Shown one piece after another: positions 8,769-16,604 of a DNA stretch of 64,000 bases (position 1 is the first letter of the stretch; every line of letters begins with the position of its first letter). The translations under genes were made by a program, and so were the position numbers. Source of the DNA: CBDDFS01 sp965227255 (GTDB lineage Bacteria > Bacteroidota > Bacteroidia > Flavobacteriales_E > Vicingaceae). The notes beneath the pieces are model-generated. The model searched no databases, was not told where the DNA came from, and saw only the letters and a list, made by a program, of their open reading frames with translations. Location of the stretch: assembly GCA_965227255.1 (NCBI GenBank), contig CBDDFS010000002.1:186001-250000 (forward strand), in the 5' to 3' direction.

Positions 8769-9356
8769 TTAATTGCTCGGAACTATTGGCTGATCCCTGA
8801 ATTCGCCATCCTGAATTGTCCATATTCTTCCATCAGGTCCGGGTTCTGTATTAAACTTAAATTCTCCGGAAATTAAATTATTCACTTCATCAACATTGGT
8901 AATAGTAACAACACCGGATGTTAGAGTCAAAGGACCGGGAATGACCGAGTGTGTCACCACGCCTGAAATCTCCGATTGATCGAGCTCCCGGACTCCTCTC
9001 CAGGTACCATCAATCACGAAAGTCAAAGAATTATTTGGAACGCCTGCATCGATCATGAATAGCCTTACCCTGCTCGTATCGAGGAATAGAACACTATCTT
9101 TTACAGACTTTATGAATAACTCATTTGTATCGGGATGAACCCATGGGGTTGAATCGAGTACAAAATTGATATACGAATTGACCGGACACGGCGCACAGGG
9201 TCCTCCGCAGTCGACAAAGTATTCACCCTGATTTAGAATGCCATCTGTACAACTCTTTGAGGGAAGGGGTCCAAATTCTTCTTCATGAGCTGGTTTGATA
9301 CATGAAATCACAAAGACCATGATCAAAGCGGTGGCAGCTATCGTTAGCTTTTTCAT
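8769..9356 (-). CDS. Lipoprotein with a cysteine-rich DGI-NQ-E-VDCGG motif
   Basis: A 195-residue product. The N-terminus (MKKLTIAATALIMVFVISC) is a lipoprotein signal with the acceptor Cys at about 19. It is followed by CTDGILNQGEYFVDCGGPC, a short cysteine motif (CxDGxxNxxExxVDCGGxCxPC) that recurs in many Bacteroidota surface proteins. The rest is beta-rich and not recognised. The open frame extends six codons to ATG 9374, but ATG 9356 gives the standard lipoprotein start. It follows the PorP/SprF gene by 21 bases and is probably co-transcribed with it and with the type-B cargo gene upstream. A role in anchoring or assembling that cargo is possible but unproven. Confidence 0.75.
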   Translation of the reverse strand: MKKLTIAATALIMVFVISCIKPAHEEEFGPLPSKSCTDGILNQGEYFVDCGGPCAPCPVNSYINFVLDSTPWVHPDTNELFIKSVKDSVLFLDTSRVRLFMIDAGVPNNSLTFVIDGTWRGVRELDQSEISGVVTHSVIPGPLTLTSGVVTITNVDEVNNLISGEFKFNTEPGPDGRIWTIQDGEFRDQPIVPSN

Positions 9357-9377
9357 TTTCCCTTTTCTTAGCATTTC

Positions 9378-10436
9378 TTAATAAAAGAATTCGTGATCGG
9401 CCATCTTCGGAATCATAGATTTCTCCATGAAGAATCCTCTGTAAATCAAGGCCAGTTCTAAAGCTGAGCGTCCTCTGGTTTCATCGCTGTCCATTCCCAT
9501 ATCATAAGAAAGTCCAAACGTCAGATCCCTTCTGAGATCAAATTTTGCCGAGAGAATAACATCCCCTGTACTTCTGTAAAACACACCTGTATAAAGAGTT
9601 GATGTCTTCTTTATGTGTGTCATTTTCGAATCGAAACTCAAATGCCATTTTGCGATCAAACCGGCATTCACCTCGTTGTAATAATTGTGTCCCTGGTAAA
9701 GAACCAATGGCATCAGTGAAATGATGGTGTTTGGAATATACCAGTCGGCTCCCACATTACCCATGATCTGCATTGGTAATTTTTCTGTATTCGAAGGATC
9801 AAAGGCCACATCGGGTTGGTTGAGGTTATTCAATGCAAATCCAGCAGTTAGTTTCAATCTGTCTGGATCAGCATAATTCCACATTAAACCGGTTGAAATT
9901 GGGAAATAATTTATGTTGTCGTATTTGGCAAGAGGATCAGATGGCAATGTTGGATCAAATGTTCCATCCGAACCATCAAACTGGGTAGCCCATTTCAATC
10001 CGGTATAATCGACCGTTCTGATTCCATATGCCATTTTCACACCGACACCCAAAAAACTTTTTTCCGACATCTTTAGCTGGAAGCTAAGCATGGCGCCAAT
10101 TTCTGTTGAAGAAAGCGAACCTTCTCCTGCCTTGTCATTCATAACAGACAGACCAGCAGAAAAGAAAGTATTCTTCGCATCTCCATCGCTTTTGTGCTTC
10201 TTGATACCCTGATCATAAGAGGCATAAATTGTATTGAATGAGCTAGCCGCGCCGCTATAATTATTCATCCTGTAATCGGCGATCAATCGATAATCACCCC
10301 CGAAAGCTCCAACTGAGGCAGGGTTGATCGCTGGCATCACAACATAATATTGCGACCATCTCACTTCTTGAGAATGCACTTTGCCCACCAATAAAAAGCA
10401 AGCAATTGTGAATAATACCAGTACCTTTCCTTTCAT
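9378..10436 (-). CDS. PorP/SprF-family T9SS membrane protein
   Basis: A 352-residue outer-membrane protein with signal peptide (ending LVGKVHSQ). The opening after cleavage, VRWSQYYVVMPAINPASVG, is the hallmark of the family. It is followed by alternating beta strands with GVGVKMAYG-type turns and the C-terminal FDLRRDLTFGLSYDMG. PorP/SprF proteins work with the type IX secretion machinery, and SprF-like members are needed for particular type-B cargo such as SprB. The gene starts four bases after the stop of a type-B cargo gene (10441-12555), the standard sprB-sprF-like pairing, so it most likely serves that protein and perhaps the giant cargo downstream. Confidence 0.92.
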   Translation of the reverse strand: MKGKVLVLFTIACFLLVGKVHSQEVRWSQYYVVMPAINPASVGAFGGDYRLIADYRMNNYSGAASSFNTIYASYDQGIKKHKSDGDAKNTFFSAGLSVMNDKAGEGSLSSTEIGAMLSFQLKMSEKSFLGVGVKMAYGIRTVDYTGLKWATQFDGSDGTFDPTLPSDPLAKYDNINYFPISTGLMWNYADPDRLKLTAGFALNNLNQPDVAFDPSNTEKLPMQIMGNVGADWYIPNTIISLMPLVLYQGHNYYNEVNAGLIAKWHLSFDSKMTHIKKTSTLYTGVFYRSTGDVILSAKFDLRRDLTFGLSYDMGMDSDETRGRSALELALIYRGFFMEKSMIPKMADHEFFY

Positions 10437-10440
10437 CTCC

Positions 10441-12555
10441 TTATCTGATTAATGTTATTTCACCTGCCTGATTAATTGGAGGAACCGTTTTCTCAAAAGG
10501 TGTTGCTTGAAGACGGTACAAGTAAACATCTTTACTTATGGTTTCTCCATCATTTTCAAAGCTTCCATTCCATCCTTCTTCCAGGTTGGTTGTTTGAAAT
10601 ACGGTCTTTCCAAATCGGTCGAAGATCTCAAAATCGACGGATTGAATTCCTTTTGACTCAAGGTATAATACATCGTTAATTCCATCGCCATTTGGTGAAA
10701 AGGCCGTTGGTACGAAAATGACGATTTGATCATTAAGTCTGATGTAAATTGAATCACTACTCATACAACCAGTCAAGGAATCGGTTCCAACAACTTTATA
10801 ACCTCTCCAAGCCGGCTCTGACAAATCGAAAATAGGCTTAGCAATTGGTTGATCACATGTAAAGCAACTCAGCTCACCCATAACGCCTTCAGACCAGACA
10901 TAATAATCTGCACCATACGCCCTCAAAGGAGTCTCGTCACCATAGAACAATGTTGTGTCCTTACCCGTCGTCACCAGCGGCAATGGTTTTACATCTACAA
11001 AATATTCACCTGTATCCGAAGAACATAAATTGCCATCCCCATCGGTGTCGCTATCCGCTACCACTTGATAAGTTGTGCTCACTCTAGGTGCAACGGAAAT
11101 TGGTGATCCGGTTTGTCCACCAGGAACAATCCATGTATAACTGGCAGCACCTGAAACTTCAAGTTCTCCGGTATCGCCCAAACAGATATGATCTGGACCG
11201 GTAATGTCGGCCGTCGCCGGAGGAATTACATCTATCTCTACTGTTCCAAAGTCGAAGCATCCCGCCAGAGTTACTTTAATTGTGAAAACCTGGTCTTGTG
11301 GAGGCTGAAAATTAAAGCGCTTCAAAGCTCCATTATAACCCCACCATGAGAACACGTCTGGGTCGACTCCATCTGACGCAAGGTCTTCACCATTTGGTGC
11401 GCTCAAAGACGTATAAGCCGTATCTCCTTCACATATTTTTATCAGGATATTAGCCCTGTCAGGTGGAGGATCTGGTGTAGTCAATGGACTCGCGGCCTGG
11501 AAATTGATGTTTGGCTTCATGCTAACAGCAATGGCATCCGAAGCTTGTCCTTCACAGCCGTTAGAATCTACAAAAACGTAGTTGATGTTGTATGATCCAA
11601 CACCTACTAAAGCGGGATCGAAGGTTACTGAGTCAGCTAAAATTCCAGGACCCGTGAAATATCCTCCCAAAGGTGTGGCAAAAGGTGTGAGGTTAATTGC
11701 AGAATCGTTTTCACAAGTAGGTGGCGGAGGAGCCACAAAGGTTGGTACCGGGTCTGCAAAGACGGTAAGATCTTGAGTAACGCAGGTTGAACAGCCATTC
11801 AAAGCTGTGTAACAATACGTAATGGCATGTGTGCCTGGTCCCGACAATGACGGGTCGAAAAAGAATGTGCTCGGTCCACCGGTCACACCGGTTCCAGAAT
11901 AGGTTCCAGTTCCTCCACTGGGTATTCCAACACCCATGTTCAGAATAAAGGCCCCTGCCGATTCACAGGTATCCGGGAAACCTCCAATTATATTCACGGT
12001 GGGATTTTCCAATACTTCAACCGAGTCTATTGCTGTTCCTGAGCACACCCCGTCGTCGTAATGGAAGGTTATTGTATTGTATCCTAGTAATGTAGTTGAT
12101 GGTGTGAATGTACCTGTTACACTGTCCACACCGTTGCCCGTGAACCATGAAGTGGGCCAACCCGGATTTGGATTATTTCCGCTAATTGAAAAGGGGTTCC
12201 CGAACTCGCAAACACTCTGCTGCGCAGCAGGTAAGGTGAAAGTAATTGTTGGGAGAAGTTGTACAACCATGGTTATAAATGCTGTGTCCGAGCAGGAATT
12301 AGCAGTATAACCAATCACATGTGAGCCTGCACCGGCTACTGATGGATCAAAAGATGAAACCGACACACCTGGTCCGAAGAATACACCAGGAGTTGGTGTT
12401 CCCGCCAAGGTTATGGCCGGATCATTGGTACAAAATGTATCCGCTTGTGTAGTGAACTGTGAGCACTGAGCTGAGGCTTGGTTAAAACTGGCAATGAATA
12501 GTGTTAAAACCGTCAGCCATTTTATTCCCGTCCACTTTGAACTTTTTCTCTTCAT
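10441..12555 (-). CDS. T9SS type-B cargo protein with PKD/Ig-like repeats
   Basis: A 704-residue exported protein. A signal peptide ends near residue 29 (FNQASAQ). Five or so segments share a GTPTPGVFFGPGV or GGYFTGPGI phrase and FDPSxxGxGxHxIxY, i.e. tandem Ig-like units of roughly 85 residues. Later segments have PKD-like features (GDTGELEVSGAASYTWIVPG). The C-terminal 95 residues (IVIFVPTAFSPNGDGINDVL, FEIFDRFGKTVF, GWNGSF, DVYLYRLQA, GEITLIR) are the gliding motility-associated type-B sorting domain. It is the first gene of the unit with PorP/SprF and the lipoprotein. A surface adhesin role is inferred. Confidence 0.9.
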   Translation of the reverse strand: MKRKSSKWTGIKWLTVLTLFIASFNQASAQCSQFTTQADTFCTNDPAITLAGTPTPGVFFGPGVSVSSFDPSVAGAGSHVIGYTANSCSDTAFITMVVQLLPTITFTLPAAQQSVCEFGNPFSISGNNPNPGWPTSWFTGNGVDSVTGTFTPSTTLLGYNTITFHYDDGVCSGTAIDSVEVLENPTVNIIGGFPDTCESAGAFILNMGVGIPSGGTGTYSGTGVTGGPSTFFFDPSLSGPGTHAITYCYTALNGCSTCVTQDLTVFADPVPTFVAPPPPTCENDSAINLTPFATPLGGYFTGPGILADSVTFDPALVGVGSYNINYVFVDSNGCEGQASDAIAVSMKPNINFQAASPLTTPDPPPDRANILIKICEGDTAYTSLSAPNGEDLASDGVDPDVFSWWGYNGALKRFNFQPPQDQVFTIKVTLAGCFDFGTVEIDVIPPATADITGPDHICLGDTGELEVSGAASYTWIVPGGQTGSPISVAPRVSTTYQVVADSDTDGDGNLCSSDTGEYFVDVKPLPLVTTGKDTTLFYGDETPLRAYGADYYVWSEGVMGELSCFTCDQPIAKPIFDLSEPAWRGYKVVGTDSLTGCMSSDSIYIRLNDQIVIFVPTAFSPNGDGINDVLYLESKGIQSVDFEIFDRFGKTVFQTTNLEEGWNGSFENDGETISKDVYLYRLQATPFEKTVPPINQAGEITLIR

Positions 12556-12667
12556 TTCTTTCTGTTTCTGCGTAAATATGGCTTTGCCCGGGGATTGAAT
12601 TTACAAGGACACTAATGTATGAAATTATTTCTATAGACGTTTACCGTAAGCTAAAAGTTGCCCTTCA

Positions 12668-14272
12668 TTACTGGTTAAATTTCCATTCAATAACCTGATC
12701 CCAATTCGACCGAATTGTGATGGATCCCTGATAAATGAAAACCGGTTCTGAATGTTTGCCCGCAAGATAGTCTCCGGGATCCCATTTTCCGTTCTCATTC
12801 TCGTCTACAATGTACTTCAGCAGATATTCGCCGGGGTTCAGGAATTCGAAGTAATGATTCTCCTTGTTGTCGATTAGAACTTTTTCGACAACATTTCCCT
12901 TTTTATCCAATAGAATGAGTATGCCTTTACCTGGTTCTAACCCATCAAGGGATATGTCCATCGTGCCGTAAAATTTACGTTCTCTGGTGACGATTAATTT
13001 GGAGGTAGAATCATTTGATAGTCCGTTCACATCTTTAAAAGCTCCGGCATCAAAGGTCAATCTGAACTTCCTTTTTTCCGTCCAATCGGTCGATATTATT
13101 AATTTTTTACCCGTTTGGCTAATTCGCCAGTCGAATGCGTGCGGAACACTATCTTCCTCGAATGATATTTTCGAAGTATCTATGTCAACTAAAGGATAAT
13201 CGAAGTAGTATTCCAGTTCGTCTCCGAGGTTGAGAAACTTCCCATCAAGATTATTCGTCATTTTAAAATCTCTCACAATCTTTTTGTCGTAGTGAACCAG
13301 TTTGATCGTGTCTCTTTTGAACGTGTCTGCTTTATAGCTTAGGTTCCACTCTTCCTGCCATTGGCTGCTGTCTGTCAACCAGAATACGACGCTGTCTCTT
13401 TCATCATTGTAATTTCTTTTGAAAGCATCGCCGTAAGATGATTCGGGCATAAACTCTATGTCAAGGGTGTCAACCTGCTTTCGAAAAGAAAGATAGAAAG
13501 CCCAGTTATTGAGCAGTCCATAGCTTTCCAGCGCCTGAATACCTTTATCTTCCTTAAATAAATGGCCGGTGATCAATGGAGTGGAATCAGCGCTCACGTA
13601 GATCGGAGAATCCATGAAGTCGATCTTATCTCCCGGACGGTCATAGATATAATTTCGGTTGTCGTCTGTACACATGAAAACCTTATACTCACCTGCCTTC
13701 ATATTGCGAATCGTGAATGTGCCGCTTTCATTTGAGCGACCAATATATCTGGGTTTTTCTTTGTAAGGAATGGAGTCGTATTGTTTGTCGTAAAGGAAAA
13801 CATAGACATCTTCCATTGGTTTAAGCGTAAACGCATCCTTTACCTGGCCACTTATCTGCAGAGAATCGAGATGGCTGCCTGTTGAAAATACATATCTGAA
13901 ACCTTTCGCAGCATTGTTCTCTGTTATATCACGAATGGCTTCATTGAATTCCATAACGTAGGTTGTATTCGGCCAAAGACTGTCATCAATCTGTTTGATC
14001 AAAACTTTCTTTCCGGATACGATAATATTCGGATCTTCCCTCATGACCGGTGTGATCAAAAGGTTCTGATTGATCTTCTCCAGTTTCACAAACTCATCGA
14101 ATTCAAGACGGATACTTTGCGAATTGAAATTTGTACTGAAGGTGTCCGGACTACTGCGAACAAGTTTAGGCGGACTCGTATCTTTCTCGCCTCCTGAAAG
14201 AGGCCTGGATTGGGCGCAGGCCAGAATAACACCCAATGAAGAATAAAGAAGGATTTTGAATATTCTCGCCAT
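12668..14272 (-). CDS. Lipoprotein with N-terminal Ig-like (Big_5) domain
   Basis: The product begins MARIFKILLYSSLGVILACAQ, a lipoprotein signal with acceptor Cys at about 19. It continues with SGGEKDTSPPKLVRSSPDTF and FDEFVKLEKINQNLLITP, the bacterial Ig-like Big_5 (SbsA-type) domain often found as a single copy in Bacteroidota lipoproteins. The middle holds a carboxypeptidase-regulatory-like segment (ISGQVKDAFTLKPMEDVYVFL), and a DENENGKWDPGDY stretch comes near the end. ATG 14272 follows the stop of the upstream gene by one base; an in-frame ATG at 14284 would overlap it. The function is unknown, probably an outer-membrane-anchored structural protein. Confidence 0.8.
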   Translation of the reverse strand: MARIFKILLYSSLGVILACAQSRPLSGGEKDTSPPKLVRSSPDTFSTNFNSQSIRLEFDEFVKLEKINQNLLITPVMREDPNIIVSGKKVLIKQIDDSLWPNTTYVMEFNEAIRDITENNAAKGFRYVFSTGSHLDSLQISGQVKDAFTLKPMEDVYVFLYDKQYDSIPYKEKPRYIGRSNESGTFTIRNMKAGEYKVFMCTDDNRNYIYDRPGDKIDFMDSPIYVSADSTPLITGHLFKEDKGIQALESYGLLNNWAFYLSFRKQVDTLDIEFMPESSYGDAFKRNYNDERDSVVFWLTDSSQWQEEWNLSYKADTFKRDTIKLVHYDKKIVRDFKMTNNLDGKFLNLGDELEYYFDYPLVDIDTSKISFEEDSVPHAFDWRISQTGKKLIISTDWTEKRKFRLTFDAGAFKDVNGLSNDSTSKLIVTRERKFYGTMDISLDGLEPGKGILILLDKKGNVVEKVLIDNKENHYFEFLNPGEYLLKYIVDENENGKWDPGDYLAGKHSEPVFIYQGSITIRSNWDQVIEWKFNQ

Positions 14273-14273
14273 A

Positions 14274-14726
14274 TTATTCCCCAAGCAATTTAGCGACAGC
14301 TATGTAAAACTTCTCGTCCTCTTCATCAAAATTCGACATCTGGTCGCTGTCAATATCAAGAACTGCAACAACCTCATCATTTGAAATTATCGGCACTACG
14401 ATCTCTGATTTGCTGTAGGCAGAACATGCAATGTGCCCGGGAAATTGATCCACATCGGCCACATTGATCATTCTCTTTTCTTTCCAGCTTGTTCCGCAAA
14501 CGCCTTTTCCATAATCAATGCGAGTGCATGCCGTAGGGCCCTGAAAAGGACCCAGAACCAATTGTTCATCTTCCACTAAATAAAAGCCAGCCCAGTGAAT
14601 ATTCTCTTTTTCTATCAAGACAGAGGCGACGTTGGCAAAATTTGCAATTTGGTTTTGCTCTCCCCTGATCAGAGACTCAATCTGCGTTAAAACTTGATTA
14701 TGAAATTCGGTTCGGGTGGTGGACAA
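14274..14726 (-). CDS. Free methionine-(R)-sulfoxide reductase (GAF domain)
   Basis: A single GAF domain of about 150 residues. It carries the fRMsr signature: WAGFYL, LGPFQGPTACTRIDYGKGVCG, DQFPGHIACSAYSKSEIVVP and VLDIDSD. Counting from the chosen start, cysteines fall at 67, 77 and 101, the same 10/24 spacing as the catalytic and resolving cysteines known in yeast fRMsr. The enzyme reduces free methionine-R-sulfoxide in the cytosol with thioredoxin. The longest frame starts at GTG 14744, but that codon lies inside a perfect -7 promoter box, so TTG 14726 is preferred. The stop is one base from the next gene. Confidence 0.85.
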   Translation of the reverse strand: MSTTRTEFHNQVLTQIESLIRGEQNQIANFANVASVLIEKENIHWAGFYLVEDEQLVLGPFQGPTACTRIDYGKGVCGTSWKEKRMINVADVDQFPGHIACSAYSKSEIVVPIISNDEVVAVLDIDSDQMSNFDEEDEKFYIAVAKLLGE

Positions 14727-14743
14727 GATTCTAAAATAAGGCA

Positions 14744-14775
14744 CAAATATAATCTTACCTTGCTTTATATTTCAA
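14744..14775 (-). promoter_or_regulatory. Promoter of the methionine sulfoxide reductase gene
   Basis: On the minus strand, TTG at 14775-14773 is followed after 21 bases by TATATTTG at 14751-14744, a full Bacteroidota promoter. It overlaps the comF stop codon and lies over the GTG at 14744, which implies that translation starts further in, at TTG 14726. Confidence 0.55.
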
Positions 14776-15458
14776 GTTGTTCTGGCTAGAGAAATCGCAC
14801 TCACTTTATAACCTGAATCAATTAACAATTGGGCGCAGGCTTCAATAGTTGCTCCCGTAGTTATTACATCGTCTACAATCACAATATGCTTCCCTTTTTC
14901 GACATTAGGTGATTTTAACCGGAAACTTCTTTTCACATTTCGCCAACGGTCAAAGCGTTTCTTTTTTGTTTGACTTGAGGTATTTTCAACTTTCCTGATC
15001 ATTTGATCAAAAATGGGTACATCTATTATTCCGGCAATCCCTTGGGCGAGACAACGACTCTGATTGTAACCTCTTTTCTTTATTTTTTTTGAATGCAGAG
15101 GTACAGGAACTATGCCATGGATGTCTTTGAGCCAAGATGAATTTAAAATTTCATGAGCCATGATTTTCCCCATCGTCTTGCCGAGGTCAGGGCGATTTCT
15201 GTATTTGAGGTTATGAAGAATGTGTTGGGTTATATTTCCATTTTCAAACTGGAGCATTGAAGCGGCAAAGTCCAGTTGTATTCGTCCCCAAAACAACTTT
15301 TGCACCGGATTTTCGTTTACATTGAAATAATGTGTGAAAGGCAGATCAGAAAAACAAATACAACACAGATGTTTTTCCGATTTCGACAATACTCTTCCAC
15401 AATACAAGCATTGTTCCGGGAATACGAGAGAAATTAGATGGGTCAGGCATTTCAACAC
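14772..15458 (-). CDS. comF: ComF-family phosphoribosyltransferase
   Basis: A 228-residue protein with an N-terminal zinc-ribbon-like segment (CLYCGRVLSKSEKHLCCICF) and a C-terminal type I phosphoribosyltransferase fold. The latter carries the PRPP-binding loop HIVIVDDVITTGATIEAC at about residues 190-207. Also typical are GIVPVPLHSKKIKKRGYNQS and NTSSQTKKKRFDRWRNV. ComF proteins are needed for natural DNA uptake in several bacteria, acting on incoming single strands in the cytoplasm; in Bacteroidota the role is not well studied. The frame begins with GTG 15458 directly followed by TTG, so the exact start is unsure. The gene is divergent from the coiled-coil gene at 15521. Confidence 0.9.
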   Translation of the reverse strand: MLKCLTHLISLVFPEQCLYCGRVLSKSEKHLCCICFSDLPFTHYFNVNENPVQKLFWGRIQLDFAASMLQFENGNITQHILHNLKYRNRPDLGKTMGKIMAHEILNSSWLKDIHGIVPVPLHSKKIKKRGYNQSRCLAQGIAGIIDVPIFDQMIRKVENTSSQTKKKRFDRWRNVKRSFRLKSPNVEKGKHIVIVDDVITTGATIEACAQLLIDSGYKVSAISLARTT

Positions 15459-15493
15459 CTTCCAAATTAGTGGAAGTATTAAAATTTAAAAAC

Positions 15494-15501
15494 TACTTTT
15501 G
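15494..15501 (+). promoter_or_regulatory. Promoter -7 box of the coiled-coil membrane protein gene
   Basis: TACTTTTG matches TAnnTTTG exactly, 20 bases before ATG 15521, which it supports over the in-frame ATG at 15470. No TTG is found at the expected -33 place. Confidence 0.45.
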
Positions 15502-15520
15502 CAGCATAATATTGACTTTC

Positions 15521-16459
15521 ATGACAGAAAATTCAGAGGTTAATGATCCCAATGCACCGGTTGTAATTCCCGCGCGCAACAGAACCAACAGGGTACTGAT
15601 CATCACCAACATCATTCTTTTGGCAATTTGCATTTTCCTTTTATGGGAAAACAGTCAGAAAAAAGGAATGATTGCCATTCAGGAAGGGGACATAGCGGAA
15701 TTAAATGATGAGCGTTCTGAATTGGAAAGTGAATTAGAAGAAATGTTGGCCGAATACCAGACCATGGAGACCGACAACGAAGAGTTGCGAATGGAACTTG
15801 AAATGGAAAAGGCCAAGGTTGAAGAACTCCTTGAGAAGGTAAAAAACAGCAACTGGGAGATCCATAAACTCAAAAAAGAAGCGGCTTCCTTGCGTGAGAT
15901 CATGAAGGGTTATATCGTTACAATTGATTCTTTGAACACTCTGAATCAAAATCTGATCGCTGAAAACCAGACGGTGCGTACAAACCTTAAAAATGTTCAG
16001 GGTAAGAACGAGGAATTGCAAAAAGTGAATTCCGATTTATCCGATCAGGTTTCAAAAGCTCAGCAACTAAAAGCCTTCAACATATCGAGTTATGGAGTAA
16101 GGGTTAAAAGCAACAATACGGGGAAAGCAACCGACAAAGCCAAGAAAGCTCAAAAAATCAGAACCTGTTTCAATCTTGCGGAAAATAAAATCTCTGACCC
16201 AGGTAAAAAAGACCTGTTTATACGCATCCTAACCCCTGATGGAAGAATTCTGTCGGAAGGAAGTGACGACTCCTATCGTTTTACCTTTAATGGTGTAAAA
16301 GGACTCTACTCAATTAAAGAAAGCATCACATATCAAAATAAGGAAATGGATGTGTGCATGGACTGGAAGGTCGATGGAGAACTACCCATCGGTGAATACG
16401 TCGTTGAGATTTATTGCGAAGAAGCCGATATTGGGAAGACGAAGTTTACGCTTAGATAG
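15521..16459 (+). CDS. Membrane-anchored coiled-coil protein, unknown function
   Basis: A 312-residue product. Residues 1-22 are cytoplasmic in style, and a single membrane helix follows (VLIITNIILLAICIFLLW, about 25-42). Next comes a long acidic coiled coil (about 50-185) rich in Glu, Leu and Asn heptads (ELESELEEMLAEYQTMETDN). The C-terminal 110 residues form a beta-rich domain (IRTCFNLAENKISDPGKKDL, IYCEEADIGKTKFTLR). Proteins of this layout are common in Flavobacteriales without known function. ATG 15521 is chosen because of the promoter at 15494 and because upstream codons would put hydrophobic residues before a typical start. A heptamer repeat array begins two bases after the stop. Confidence 0.7.
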   Translation: MTENSEVNDPNAPVVIPARNRTNRVLIITNIILLAICIFLLWENSQKKGMIAIQEGDIAELNDERSELESELEEMLAEYQTMETDNEELRMELEMEKAKVEELLEKVKNSNWEIHKLKKEAASLREIMKGYIVTIDSLNTLNQNLIAENQTVRTNLKNVQGKNEELQKVNSDLSDQVSKAQQLKAFNISSYGVRVKSNNTGKATDKAKKAQKIRTCFNLAENKISDPGKKDLFIRILTPDGRILSEGSDDSYRFTFNGVKGLYSIKESITYQNKEMDVCMDWKVDGELPIGEYVVEIYCEEADIGKTKFTLR

Positions 16460-16461
16460 AT

Positions 16462-16604
16462 GATATCTGATATCTGATATCTGATATCTGATAAATGATA
16501 GCTGATATATTTTAGATATTAGATTGCTGAGTTAAGATTGGAGATTGGACCTCGGAGATTCTTTAACTTTTTTCTTTTGACTTTTTTCTTCTGAATTCTG
16601 ACCT
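16462..16604. repeat. Degenerate 7-base tandem array between two converging genes
   Basis: Four perfect GATATCT units (16462-16489) lead into degenerate units (GATAAAT, GATAGCT, GATATAT). After a four-base slip, units ending in GAT continue at 7- or 14-base steps to 16559. The rest (about 16567-16604) is another 7-base series (GACTTTT, TTCTTCT, GAATTCT). Bases 16574-16602 are the exact reverse complement of 55400-55428. The array fills the whole space between the coiled-coil gene and the stop of the 1196-residue barrel gene. Confidence 0.85.
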
